A DNA stretch of 64,000 nucleotides. Origin: Colius striatus (taxonomy: Eukaryota; Chordata; Aves; Coliiformes; Coliidae). How positions within the stretch are numbered: the stretch's first letter is position 1; the number at the start of each line of letters is the position of its first letter. The notes beneath the pieces were generated by a model. That model saw nothing but the letters and a program-made list of their open reading frames with translations, was not told the DNA's origin and did not search any database. Both the position numbers and the translations under genes were made by a program. Location: positions 6,476,915-6,540,914 of the forward strand of contig NC_084771.1 in assembly GCF_028858725.1 (NCBI RefSeq), in the 5' to 3' direction. Shown here piece after piece: positions 37,226 through 50,074 of this stretch.

Positions 37226-40200
37226 CAATGTGGACTGTATATGGATATACTGCATAGATCTTGTTTTGATTTTGTGTGACCTAAGACTGATGAACTCAGC
37301 TGATCAGACTAATGTTTTTTCCTAAAACTGTCTTTTTGAAAGCTTAAAACATCACCAGGGAACTGATGGACCTCCTCTTTGTTTTCTTCAGTTACTGCTC
37401 CTTCAGTACAGGGTTGGCTTGAAGGTTAGCACTCCTATGGTCACAGGAAGCCTGATGAATTCTCATTTGAATGTGTTTTGGTATTACTAGCCAATTGCTG
37501 CTGCAAGACATTTTTGGGTTGCCTTGAAAAAGAAGAGAAACACATAAGAATCGTGGGATGTTACATTTGAAATTTACAGGCCTTCTGGATTTCTGAAATG
37601 AGTGCTTTTAAGTTTCTCTCTGCAACCAAGAGAACAAAAAACATACAGAGAAAAAATTAAACCGAGTCTCGTGTAATCACAAGAGTTTAGAAGTTGAGGT
37701 TTTAAGACACACATTGAAATATCATTGATGTATTGATTCATTTATAGAGCTGGTAGCTCTGTTAGCATGGCTTTGATTTCCTGGTGTCCTAGTGTAGTTT
37801 TTAAGTGTTCAGTCAGTGCAAATAACTAATATAAGAAGCTCATTTTGGGTGATTATTTCTAGACACAGTAACTGTCTTTGAAAATAAACTGTTTTGAAGT
37901 GCAGAGTTCGTTGCAGAATGTCACTGTGGAACATACAGTGGAAGACATAGAAAGCTGTATCGAAAATTCCCTGGGTACAGTGCAGAGACTGAGGTTTCAG
38001 CTGCCTTTGCTGCTGCTGTGTGACAGCAGAGGGTGCTGGTGCCATCCCCCAGGAGCGCAGGCAGCAGATTTCTGTATGAGTTTATTCAGTATATGCACTA
38101 TTACAGTGAGGAGATTGGAGGCTTTCATTAATGCAGAATATTATGCATTATTCCATTAATGAAGAGAGCTTGGAAATAGAGATGTGTTTTTATTTGTGAT
38201 TTGATGAGGGGTTTGGAGCTATAAAGTGTTAAAACCCCACTTGTTGTTACAAGAAGCCCCTTGAAATTGCTGACGAAGATGGAGAAGGTCAAGTTACATG
38301 GTGAATTCAGTCCTGCAGTGGGGCCATGCAGGAAGGTACGTGAACATGTCCAAAAAGAGCATTGCAGTTTGGCATTTTAACTCTGCTGCTTAGAACAGCT
38401 GCCTCCTGGCTAGAGGTTCATCTTCATCCCAGTCAGTCGTAGAATCTGATGATTTCACAGAAGAGATCAGAGAGACAACAGCGACTTGGCATACAGCTAG
38501 CTGTAGATGACAGAGATTCCTTCTGCTGTAACAATGAGCTGTAGAGACTTGGGCTAAACAAGAGGGAATGAATCAGTTTAAATGAAGGAAAAAGACTCCA
38601 AAATTTCCAAAGCTACACACTTCTGCTCTGGCACAACTCCGACAACATTTTTGTTACGAGAATCTTGTGTATACATCTCCTTAAATAGACCCAAAGAATA
38701 AATTCTAAAACTGAGATGTAACTGAGGAGCCAGTATGCATTTCAGTTGCCATCCTTAGAAGGAAAATGTTAGAATAGTGAAGTAAAGACTACCCATACTG
38801 AAAACACAAACACTAGCCCTTTTCAGCTGAGAAAGTTTAGATGGAGAGAGCCTCCTAACTACATTATGTGACGTCTTTTTAGATGCTGTACACTAAAATA
38901 TTAAGTGCAATCTCTTTTGAAGTATTACAGTAGGAGTTCTCAACTTACAAAAGCTGCAATTCTTGAGTTTGTGCCACCTGCTCTGTTAAGTGTGTTTGAG
39001 ATCAATACAGGAAAGATATTAGCCTGCCAAGATACTCTGTCCTTGAGAAGTGCTGCTGGAAGGTGATACCTCTCAAGGATACTGTTAATGAGAGGTGTGG
39101 TTAGCAGCCTACTAAATAAAGCAAATCTCTGTCTTGTGCTCTAGTGTGTGTTAGCCTACTTAGGTTTTTGTTAGTGATTTATCGTCATTATAAGATTTGA
39201 CAAGCATCTCATCATCTGTCACCAAAACATTAGTAACAACCATGTGGAATGTCTCATATCTGGGGAATCTGAGCATCTGTTCAGGAATCTGACCTTAATT
39301 TCTTGCTTGCTGTAGTTGTTGCAGTCTGTCTCTTCGATGTCTCCAGGAGGTGTTGCACCCAAAGCATCAATATGTGTTACAGACTATTGCTGATATGGTC
39401 TGAGTTAGTCCTTGGTGCACAGGTTCACTCAAACCTCTGTTTTTCATCTAAAGATGTTTTTAATGTCTTTTATGGAAGCAGGTAGGTGAAAATAAGACTC
39501 TACATTCTGAACTTGGAACACAAAACCATGAATTTGCCCAGAACAAAAATGTTGCTCAGCTGGCTGGATGAAGGTGAATGACTAGGGAAGGATGACAGTT
39601 CAAGTTGAGAAACAAAAGGCTGAGTGAGAAGCTACAATTCAAACTACTCAAATTAGTGGGATAGGTATAAGCCCAAGAAAAGGTATTGGAAGGGGCCTTT
39701 AAGTAGTGAAGCTCTTCATGGCTTTCTCTCTGCACATGGGGAAGCAGAACTTTATATGGTCTGGCAAATGAATGGAAATACCTCAGAGATGCCCACTGCC
39801 ATCCACAGCTTTTTTTCCCCTCTCTTTCATTTGATACAGTTCATACGTTTCCTTTTAATTTGGTCCAGGAGAGGTAATGCTTTTAACCAGACCTCATGCC
39901 TTATTCTGATCCACATTAAGCAGGTGAGCACCTTGACTACACTGCAGATCAAAGCATGTTTGTGAGCTCCTGGTCAAGTCCACAGCAGTGCAGCACTTTA
40001 AATGGAACTGCTGTATGATCTGTATGTTAAAACATGCAGCTTCTCAGAGGTGAGCTAAGCCAAAGTTGAGCAGCTTCCCCTGACTTGAGGGGCAGATTAT
40101 TGACTATGTAAAATGTGAGATGTTATTATTCTTAATGTACTAGGAGAGATTTAAAAATAAGCTATTTTAGTAGTTGTTTATCTTTTAGAGGTAGTTAAAA

Positions 40201-43200
40201 GAAGAAAACTGTAGAGGCAAGTTATCCAAACAGATTATAGACCAAGCCAGTCACTGAAAAAGAAACAGGTATGGAAGTGGCTGAGGTGTGGAGCATTTCA
40301 TTGATAAAATTTTGTGTGATGTAGAAGGGGAAAGGCAGCAAAAAGGGACTGGTTGACATAAACAAACTAAATGGAAAAGATTGGTTGATACCTGAAACTC
40401 TTATTCCAGCCTTTCTTCTATCTGCCTCAGAATGGTTGTGTTAAACCCCATAGGTGCATTTTGTACTTTCCATTTCTGGGATTAAACCCCCTACTCAGCC
40501 TGGTTTGTAGTCAGCCATTTTTTACAGAAATCTGATGAAAATCTGACACATTCAAGATCACACACCTGTCAGTACTGGCAACACAGTCTTGTTCAAAGTT
40601 CACCCTAACTTACTTTATTAAGCTAATATACTTCATTACATTTTCCCTATTATATCATTCTGGCTCCAAAGTAGTTTTGATTTACAGGTATTTTTCCAAC
40701 ACAGAAGGGTGAGGTTGATGTCTTCAAAATTAGCAGCTTTCCACACTGGATGGAAATAGGTTTCTGTGGCATTGAGGTAACTTTTTCCAGGTTACGCAAT
40801 AAGTTCATTGTAGCAACTGCAGCAGTGTATGAGAAAGGGTCCAAGTCCTGGGGCTGTGTTGTGTTTCCATAGGGTTTAAATTACATGCAGCAGCCTTCCC
40901 TAATGATGTCATTGGCACTGATGAGAACTAGCAAAGCAGGAGGAGATGCTGCTGGCTGCCTCCTGGGGAGTGCCAGCCCATAGCTCCTGCTGTGCTAAGT
41001 ACCAACGTCAGTGGTGACGTGGGCAAGTGGAGTAAAGTGACGAGCAATAGAGAGGTGATGTGTCCCTCAAAGGTGCAGCTTTTACCAGCTGTGGAATGGA
41101 ATAACTTCACTGGATCTTGTGAGCTGTGAAAGTCTGGTTTATTCATACAGGAGTAAATCAAAGTGACTTTTCTGTCACAGCAAGATGTACAAATTAGGAT
41201 ATATCTACATTCTACTAGAGCTGTGTTTTGAACACAAGAGGCATTTATTCGGTTTGGATCCTGACTCATACATGTTTCAAACAGGAGGAATATATATCTG
41301 TTCTGGTAGAGCATGTCATTGTTAAAGGGAATTCTATGCAGAGATGAGTAACTTGATTGGTACTTGCATGAAAGGAAATCAGAACAGAGCCTCATTTTAT
41401 GGTGTTTTGTTTATTTCCATTTTGACAGACAGTTTATTACATAAGCATTCTTAATGTTATGATCCCTTATAAAAATAACTGTCCCCTTACTTTGTTTATG
41501 AAGTAAGAGCTTTGGCTGTGAGAAGTGCTACATGTCATGGGACAACAGTAATTGGGAATATATACATTGCATGAAAAATGCCAGAAGAATCAGCATAACT
41601 TTTTAGTTGCTACTTATTGAACAGTTTTGGAGTGTGACTTGCCGCTAAAGCCCAAATCCTGCAGAGTACTGTAGCATGGATCAGAGTGTGCCGGGGCTTG
41701 GACTGAGCACGTGTGGCCTTTCGAAAGGCAGACTGCAGGGCTGGTCTTGTTCTTGTCTGGCCACAATGCAAATTGGATTTGGCCCCTTTAAAGAGATGTT
41801 TAAGCAAAACAGGACAAAATCTTTTGGAAAACTGAGATTTTTTTGATAGTCAGCCATGTCATGCAATTTCAAGCAATATAACTTTGGGGTTAAAATGGCA
41901 TGGGCTGTTGTGATGAAGTGCAATGCTGTAATCTTGAGTCCAGCCACCCTTGGATGGGGGGAAAGTTTGGTGTTACCACTTGCTCCAAGTTTGGTAACAC
42001 CAGGTCAGTGTGGCTCTGGGGCTGTGACCAGTCAAACACCTCTAGGAGACACGTTTGGCTGACTTGCTGGGTGTGAAGGCTTTCGCTTATTCCTAGGTAA
42101 TGCACCCTCAGATGGTGTTATCTGAAAGATCTGATGATGTCAGTTAGAAGTTAGAAGAAAATGCATCTCCCCTAAAGCCAAGTTTGATGAGTAACTTCTG
42201 AGAGTCATTTACATCCAAATGAAGAGTAGCTGCTCCAGGCAGTGTGCTCACATCTGTGCCAACAGGCTCCCTAGTCCATGTTGCTTTACTTTTAGACAGA
42301 AGCTCCCTGCTGCAATACAGCAAGAGAAATGTTTGTGCAACTGCAGTTTAGGGATGCTGGGAGTCAGCTGCTGCCTTGGTCTCTGGTGTCTTTCATAGCA
42401 CGTTTAATTAATTTAGCTCAGTGAGTTTCCTACAGCACAGGTGGCCCTGTGGCTGCAGGCCACTGATCTGACCCAATACATCCCATTCACGGGTAGTGAT
42501 GTTTGCAGCTTCACCAAAGTCACTGGAATTGACTGGGGTTAGGTGGGAATGTAATTTGTTAGTTCTGCTTTATTTCTTGTGTCATCCTTTTTTGTGTAGA
42601 TTTCTCTTCTGAAGGCAGTGGCTGAAAAGTGAGGTGATACAGAAGTACTGCTATGACATTTGTTTTTAGAGCCTGTCACTTCTTTAGACAACTTTTATCC
42701 CTGGAAAACTGTCATGGCAGAAGGAGCTGGAATGGGGCAGTGGGAAGCCTGGACCCCTCTGTGGAGACTCCAAGTGCACCAGAGCCTGCTTCCTTGCTTC
42801 ACCTTCTTTGCCCTGACTAGCAGTGCTGAGACTTGGCATGGGTGCAAGGTGGTGAACCGGGGGGTTGATAAGTCCAGCCCAGCCCTGCGCCAGGGCTGCT
42901 GTGAGTACCAGAGCCTCATGGTCTGAGCCAGCATTGAGCTGTGCTGCTGCAGGAGGGTGGCAGTGCCCGTGCTGACCGGGTGCCACTCGTGCTCTCCCTG
43001 GCTGGGATCAGTGGCTGGGCTTCCTGCAGGCACTCTGCAGGCGGCTGCTGTCTGGCAGGCACAGCCTTGACATTTCTTTACTCTCCCCTAGTGTTTCCCT
43101 CGCCGTGCTGATGTAACCAAGGCCATTGAATAATAACCCAGTCTTCAAAATGCATTTCTCTCAACTTTTACCATGTGAAAGAAGTTGAGCCAGCATTGCT

Positions 43201-43943
43201 GCAAGTGTCCAGAGCCAGAGCTGCTGGAACATTTGATTTCTTTGCCCTGAACAGGCAACTTGTCAGCCTTCTCGCTCTGTTTAATAGTGGGAATTTTAGA
43301 AGCGTGCACACACACTTTTGTGTTAACTGAGCAGATAAACCCAGCAATTTTCCAGACAGAACTGATACTTTTGCTAGACTTTGGCACTTGTTTCTGTTAG
43401 TGGTGTGAGTCTGGAACTGCAGTACTGCAACAAAGATTTCTTTTCTTTCAGGAAGTGATTTGAACAGTAACAGACTTTATACAGTTTTCCAAAGAAATGT
43501 AAAATAACAAAGATTTCAGTGCTAAGTGGCACTTTGGGCTTTCTTTTGGATCTCGGGAACAGCTCTGTCAGTCAGGAACAAATCTACTAAAGCCAATGGA
43601 ATTAGATTGTCCTAAATAAGATTATAATTGAGCCTTTTTGTTTTTGCTTTGCTCAAAAAGAAATCTTAGTAAATAAGTCTCCTCCTGCCTATGCCAGAAC
43701 TATGCTGAAGTTGGGGAAAAATGCCCCAAATTGACACTGTGGTAGTCTACAGTGAAAAAAATAGTTGAATAAATAGCTATGTTTCCTAGGTAGCCTTTTT
43801 AGAACTTGACTTGTAATTAATAGCTGTTTCTTACTAAAAATACTGTTTTATTGGTATCTTTGAGTTCCTTGATGGCACTGCAGACCTTTCTTCCACTGAA
43901 CTTTTGCAGGGTAGGAGACTTAATTAGGGCTTCCCTCCACCTA
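37226..43943. other. Intergenic, unique sequence
   Basis: No gene recognised. Contains the candidate regulatory element at 38023-38160 and a GC-richer, CpG-poor patch at about 42690-43070. The 155-codon - strand frame at 40928-41395 has no family resemblance. Confidence 0.55.
38023..38160. promoter_or_regulatory. Candidate regulatory element: CTCF-like site and ATTA-rich palindrome
   Basis: ACAGCAGAGGGTGC at 38023-38036 fits 12 of 14 positions of the CTCF core CCASYAGRKGGCRS. About 90 bp on, TTCATTAATG and CATTAATGAA form a perfect 10-bp inverted repeat around an octamer-like TATGCATTA. The element is intergenic, 3' of the KIAA1210-like gene. Recognised by eye only. Confidence 0.35.
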
Positions 43944-45968
43944 AGTGTGTTGGGATCAACTGAAGTGCATCTACACTAATGCTTGCAGCATGGGCAACAA
44001 ACAGGAGGACCTGGAAGCCATTGTGCAGCAGCAAAGCTGTGACATAGTTGCCATCATGCAAACATGGTGGCATGACTAGTACAACTGGTGCTGCAATGGA
44101 TGGCCATGAACTCTTCAGAAGAGACAGGCAAGAAAGGAGAGGTGGTGGGGTGGCCTTTTATGTTAGGGAGTGCTTTTGTTATCTTGAGCTTATTGATGGT
44201 GATGATAGGGTTAAGTGTTTATCAGAATCAGGAGGAAGACCAACAAGGCAGATACCATGGTGGGAGTGTTACAGACCACCCAACCAGGATGGAGAGGAGA
44301 CAAAATATTCTGTAAGGAGCTGGGAGAAGTTTCACTATTGCTAACCCTTATTCTCAGGGGGTCTTCAGCTTACCAGATGTCTGCTGGAAGTACAATACAG
44401 CAGAGAGGAAACAGTCCAGGAGGTACTTGGAGTGTGTGGAAGAGAACTTCTCTCATTGGCTCCCTCATCAGCTGTGTTGGGAAGGCCCTGCTGGACCTGT
44501 CGTTTGCAAACAGGGAAAGACTTGTGGGCGATGAAATGGTTGGAGGCTATCTTGGGCATAGTGATCATGAAATGATGGAGTTTCTGATTCTTGGAGAAGG
44601 AGGGGGATCAGTAGAACTGCTACTTTGGACTTCTGGAGGACAGACTTTGGCCTGTTTAGGACACTGGTCAACAGTCCCTTGGGAGGCTGTCCTGAAGGAC
44701 AAAGGAGTCCAGGAAGGCTGGAAACTCTTCAGGAAGGAAATCTTAAAGGTGCAGGAGCAGGATGCCTCCAAGATGAACTGTCAGGGAAGAACATTTGCCT
44801 GTCTGAACGGATTCCTTTGGCTGCAACTCAGGAAAAAACAGCGCTTGTGACCTTTGGAAGATGGGGCAGGTGACTCAGGAGAACTACAAGGATGTCATGA
44901 AGTTACACAGGGAGAAGATTAGAAGGGCCAAAGTCCAACTACAACTTAATATGGCTACTGCTGTAAAAGACAGGTGAAAATTTCTATAAATACATTATCA
45001 ATGAATGAACTATCAATTGCATGTGAGGGGAAACTTAATGACAAAGGATAAGGGTAAGGCTGAAGTACTTAGTGCCTTCTCTGTCATGGTCCTTACTAGT
45101 AAGACCAGTTCTTGGGGTACCCAACCCCTTGAGCTGGAAGGGAAGCAGAATGAAGCCCCCATAATGCAAGGGGAAATGGTTAGCAACCTGCTACAGCACT
45201 TAGACACACACAGTCTATGACACCAGATGGGATCATAGAATCATTGCACTGTTTAGGTTGGAAAAGATTGTCAAGTCCAACCTTTAACTTAGCACTGGCA
45301 CATCCACCACTAAACCATGTCCCAGAACCACCCAGAAGTACTGAGGGAACTTGCAGAAGTGCTCACCAAGCCACTTTTATTCACTTATCAGCAGTCCTGG
45401 CTAAGCAGGGAGGTCCCAATGGACTGGAAGTTGGCAAAGCTGACACCCATCCAGGAGAGGGGCCAGAAGGAGATTCAGCCTGACCTTGGTGCTGGGGAAA
45501 TTTATGGGGCATACCACCATGAGTGCCACCACATGACACATACAGGACAACCATGTGAACAGGCCCAGTCAGCGTCAGCTTATGAAAGGCAGGTCCACCT
45601 TGACTAACCTGATCTCCTCTTATGACAGGGTGACCTGCTTAGGGGATGAGGGAAAGGCTGTGAATGTTCTCTACCTGGATTTAGTAAAACCTTTGCCACC
45701 GTTTCCTTGCAGCATCCTCCTGCAGCAACTGGCTGCCCGTGGCTTGGATGCATGTACTCTTTGTTGGGTGAAACTGATGGCCCAGCCCTGAGGGTGGTGG
45801 TGAATGGAGGTCAATCCAGCTGATCTGGATTGAATCCAATTTAAACGATCTGGATGAGTGGATCAAGTGCACCCTCGGTAAGTTGGCAGACAATACCAAA
45901 GTGGGCAGGAGTGTTGATCTGCCTGCAGGCAGGAAGGCTCTGCACAGGGACCTGGCCAGGCTGGGGTG
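43944..45968 (+). mobile_element. CR1 LINE, long sense copy with broken ORF2
   Basis: The endonuclease part is visible as SMGNKQEDLEAIVQQQ (about 43990), FRRDRQERRGGGVAFYVREC, YRPPNQDGEE and LVGDEMVGGYLGHSDHEMME. The reverse-transcriptase part is visible as LLFTYQQSWLSREVPMDWKL, GRSTLTNLISSYDRVT and VNVLYLDLVK. Frameshifts and stops break it throughout. Where a YADD-type catalytic motif is expected near 45890 it reads LADN, so the copy is dead. The 3' end is missing: homology stops near 45968 with no CR1 tail. It is interrupted by another CR1 at about 45229-45325. Confidence 0.92.
45229..45325 (-). mobile_element. CR1 3'-end fragment nested antisense in a sense CR1
   Basis: GATCATAGAATCATT...TTAGGTTGGAAAAGATTGTC...CCACTAAACCATGTCC is the complement of a CR1 3' terminus of a different subfamily. 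Sense CR1 coding resumes directly after it with PEVLRELAEVLTKPL. Confidence 0.85.
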
Positions 45969-45969
45969 A

Positions 45970-46430
45970 CGACTAAGCGGCTGCAATGTCGCTTGTCACC
46001 AGAGGCCTGAAGGTCGCTCCCTGGATTTTGGTTGCGAGGGCTGAGCCGTCTCTCTAAATTTTACTCTAAATTCGCTGGTACGTAAACAATTCAACCCAAT
46101 CCCATTGCTAATAGAGCCGTAACCGTAACACGTTGCGAAGTGGAGCTGAAAGGAAGGCGGTGTTGCACGCGCAGCTGCCGGGCTGTAGGACGCCAACTCG
46201 CCCGCATGGCGGCAGCACCGAGCACCGGCTGTGCCCGGGCGCTGCAGTAGCAGCTCTCCGCCACGAGGCGGCGATGCCGGCTGTCGGTCGCTCGCGGCAG
46301 CGCCGCAGCACGTCCGGGGCTTTGGCAGCCGCCGGGCCCGTTTGACAGCGCCGGTCCCGAGCCGCACGCTGCGGCGTCGCCGTCCCGCGGCCACACGCGG
46401 TACTGCAGCCTTCGTGAGTCACATCCAAAT
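45970..46430. promoter_or_regulatory. Isolated intergenic CpG island
   Basis: GC- and CpG-rich DNA, densest at about 46130-46400, between two converging 3' ends and far from either promoter. It begins at the broken end of the long CR1. Open frames of about 100-130 codons on both strands show no family I recognise and reflect the lack of stop codons in GC-rich DNA. It could be a promoter of an unannotated noncoding RNA, a retained duplicate, or the GC-rich part of an unrecognised element. Confidence 0.6.
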
Positions 46431-48937
46431 CCTGAACGGGGATACGCGGGCTCTTAAAACCTAAAACAAATCCCTGCCTATGTACAGATAAACAAAATAA
46501 CTTCAATGTGCAAAAATAATGTAAGTTATAGATGAAGGAATTTAAACCAGAAAACAGGCTGAACAGAGGCTGATTTACTGTGTAATGTAGTTAATCTAGA
46601 TATATGTAACCAAAATAGAGATTGTCTAAAAGCATAAAGAGAAAAGTCTCTTTGCAAACAGGTACCTAAGTCTGTCTAGATGTGTTGGCACAGGTAAGTG
46701 CTAATATCTAAAATGTAAATAGAGATTTAAGTTCAAATGGGTGTTCTGTATGTGTAAAGACAAACATGTAAACACATGTGTGTCTAAGTGGATATTGCAA
46801 GTAGAAATAATACATAAATACATATAAGCTATATTCACTAAACCTAGAGATGTGTAAAGAGCTATCCAGGTGTAAATATCTATGTTAGAGAAGGTTTTTA
46901 AAAGGCACAGTAATGCAGTTGATAGAAAGGATTTAAAAACTTGACCCTTCACCTCTGACCCTCTCAGTCTTGAAAGACACGAAAGTGCTTTCAAAGAGTT
47001 GCATTTCCAGATAGTTGCTGGAAGCACGGTGCCCAGAGACTGCACTTCCCAGCACATGGCGGGGCAGAAAGGAAAAACCAGGCAGCTGGAAAGCAAAAAA
47101 GCCCAGATCTTCATGCACAAGTGCAAAGAAATGGCAATTTTTATATTACTGAAGGCACTGAAGAGAGCCAAAATCGAGCATCTGGGAAGAGGAAAAAGAG
47201 GCCTGTTTTTGAAGTATGCAAAAGCAAGAAAACCCTAAAATACCCAGTTTGGGAAAATCTGGGGGCAAAATGCAGACAGTTTGAGGGTCATTGCTATGGA
47301 TGATCAGGTGTGGGTCAGTGAGCCAAAGTGGCTGGTTGACCCAGCTGAATTCACTGCTGTCACGGGGTCAGTCATCCCCACACGTGTCCCTGTCATGTTT
47401 CTGCCCATGCACGTGCCCCTTTGCGTGTGCCCCCTGTCTCGTAGCCACACGAGGTAAGGCCAGGGCCAGGGCTGGGCATGTGTACTTTCCATGTTAGAGG
47501 CTGGTAGTGGCAGAGGACAGGGTTTTTGCAGAAACACCTCGTTTGGGGAATTAGACACTGTTGCAGATGCAGATGTAGAAATGTTGGACCTGATTGCACA
47601 GTGCTGTGTTCCAGAAATATCATTGAAAAGTTTCTCTAAGTTAAGACATCTTGCTATCTTCTTTTCCAATCTCCAAACTTCATGGGAATGGATTTTTCTT
47701 TCCACACATTTGCCTTTGATAAAGGTGTTACAGAATTGTGGCACCCTGAAAATTAGAGATAGGTTTTACTGTTTGGGATGTGGCTGCTTCTCAGTAGCGT
47801 CAGCAAATAACAGATGTGAAAATACTCCGCAGGAAGAAAGCATGACATGAAACATTTATTAAAAAGGACTGTACAGACAAACTAAACAGGTAGCACTGGT
47901 ACTCCTACTGGGCACAGGAGTAAAATATTTAAAACACAGATGCCAGTGAAAATGCCAGATGCTGCTAAAAAACCTGCGTGTTAAAACGAAAACCTGTGTT
48001 GGAGGAATTGGGAAACTGTAAAATAAAGGAAAGCAGATTAAACAAAAGTGCTAGGAAAGTCTCAATTTCCTGAATAAACTGCTACTCAGAGTAACATGTT
48101 AGTGCCTATTATTTCAAAACTAAGTTCTGTAACTCGAAGCTGCTGGCAGGCTCGGTCGGTCGTTGTCCTGTTAAGAAAACTAAAGCTCAATTCAGGAAGT
48201 GCAAGGGTTAAAATTTGGCTTATGTGCCCTCTCTAGTAAATGGGACCCTTGTCACTAAAGTCTGAAAAACTGATCTACCCTCAGTTGGGTATGAAAGGCC
48301 TTTATGACAGCAGAGCATTTGCATCCTTTGAGCATGAGTTAAAGACGGGCACCAGAGTGGGAAAGGCTTGTGATCTTTTTGCCATTTGGTTGCAGAACAA
48401 CAGGACTGTCCTTTGAGGTGAGGAACCAGGAAAAGACTCTGGAAACCATACAGAACAAAAGAACTCAGTGATTTTGTTGTTGCTTCAATGATCATTGAAA
48501 AGGGAACGACAAATCCAGGCTTAAAGTGGACTTTGGTGAAGTCTTGCAAGCTTTGAGAAGGGCATCTTTGTGGCTGCTCAGTGAATTTAACGACTTTAAG
48601 CCAAGTGAGTAAGTGTACTCAGCCTGAGGTACAAAGCAAGAGGCTGTTGTTGCTACATGGGGCAAAAACTGCAGCAGACTTGAGGTAAGAGCTGTACATC
48701 AGACATCTTCCTCGTTTAGCTAAAATAAAACCCAGTAAACCAGTATTCTCTAGTCTCTTGAGAAAGGTGCCTGGCACAAAAGCGAGCCAAGCTGTAACAG
48801 GAAGAGCTCTTCAGTTAAATTTCTTTAAGTAATCTGTGAGAGAAAAGGAGAATATTGGTTCCCTGTGAAAAATAGTTTCCCTCCTTCACCTCACCCCCAC
48901 AATCCCTTAATACATAATGCAGACTTTGTCTCCTTGA
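46431..48937. other. Intergenic, between CpG island and CR1
   Basis: AT-rich sequence with frames of up to 156 codons that show no domain. An AATAAA on the - strand (complement at 47855-47860) is a possible distal polyadenylation signal for ZC4H2. Confidence 0.5.
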
Positions 48938-50070
48938 AATTATGAGACTCATGGAATATCTCAAGTTTGAAGGGACTCATAAAAAATCATCAAGTCCAAC
49001 GCCCTGCTCCTTACAGGACTACCTGACAATAAACTGTGTAACGTTGTCCAGATGGTTCTTGAATTTTGAGAGGCTCAGTGCTGAGGCCACATCCCTGGAG
49101 AGCCTGTTGGCCTCTCTCCAGCACTTCCCTATCCTTCTTGAGCTGAGGAGCCCAGAACTGGACACAGGACTCCAGATGAGGCCTCACCAGGGCAGAGTAG
49201 AGGGGGACAAGAACCTCCCTTGACCTGCTGGCCACACTCTTCTTGATGCATCCCATGATGCCATTGGCCTTCTTGGCCATGAGGGCACATTGCTGGCTCA
49301 TATTTAGTTTATTATCAATCAGGACTCCCAGGTCTCTCTCTGCAGAGCTGCTCTTCAGCAGTTCAACCCCCAGCCTGTACTGGTGCAGGGGGTTGTTCCT
49401 TCCCAGCTGCAGGACTCTGCACTTGTCCTTGTTGAACCTCATGAGGTTCCTCTCTGCCCAACTCTCAAGCTGGTCGAGATCCTGCTGAATGGCAGCACAG
49501 CCTCTGGAGAAATCAGCCAGTCCTCCCAGTTTGGTGTCATCAGGGAACTTGTTGAGGGCACACTCTGTCCCCTCATCCAGGTCATTGATGAAGATGTTGA
49601 ACAAGACTGGCCCCAGAACCCATCCCTGTGGAACTCCACTGGCCACAGGCCTCCAACTCCACTCTGTGCCATTGATCAGCACCCTCTGGGCTCTGTCATT
49701 CAGCCAGCTCTCCATCCACCTCACTGTCCACTCATCCAAGCCACACTGCCTGAGCTTTCTGATGAGATGTTATGGGTGACGGTGTCAAAAGCCTTGCTGA
49801 AGTCAAGGTAGATGACATCCACTGCTCTCCCCTCATCTAGCCAGCCGGTTATGCACTCATAGAAGGCAGCAGGTTGGTCAAACAGGATTTCCCCTTGGTG
49901 AAGTCATGTTGACTCCCCCTGATAACCATCTTTTCCTTCATATGTTCAGTGTTCCATCACCTTTCTAGGGATGGAGGTGAGACTGACCAGCCTGTAGTTT
50001 CCTGGGTCGTCCCTCCTGCCCTTTTTGAAGACTGGAGTAACATTGATCACCACATTGGTCACCACAGAGA
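48938..50070 (-). mobile_element. CR1 LINE with reverse-transcriptase domain, 5'-truncated
   Basis: The - strand open frame at 49739-49011 reads [40 protein letters not shown] and [20 protein letters not shown], then the usual ORF2 C-terminus. The catalytic motif is FPDD in place of the usual FADD. Upstream sequence to about 50070 adds [20 protein letters not shown], broken by a frameshift. The 3' end lies near 48938. Confidence 0.92.
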
Positions 50071-50074
50071 GGAG

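Noticed and set aside
40928..41395. 155-codon - strand frame
   Set aside because: No recognisable domain, promoter or splice context, and Ser/Leu/Cys-rich as expected for a chance frame.
42684..43033. GC-richer patch with 100-112-codon frames
   Set aside because: CpG-poor, frames lack domains; compositional variation only.
44215..44850. 211-codon frame that could be called a hypothetical gene
   Set aside because: LVGDEMVGGYLGHSDHEMME and its neighbours are CR1 endonuclease-region sequence; the frame is one piece of a frameshifted LINE ORF.
45996..46506. Overlapping 101-132-codon - strand frames in the orphan CpG island
   Set aside because: Three frames are open at once with Arg/Ala-rich composition, which is typical of CpG islands. 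Kept only as a regulatory candidate.
46701..47171. 156-codon - strand frame with hydrophobic stretches
   Set aside because: Translation of T-rich low-complexity repeats (TGTAAA/ACATA words); no initiation context or homology.
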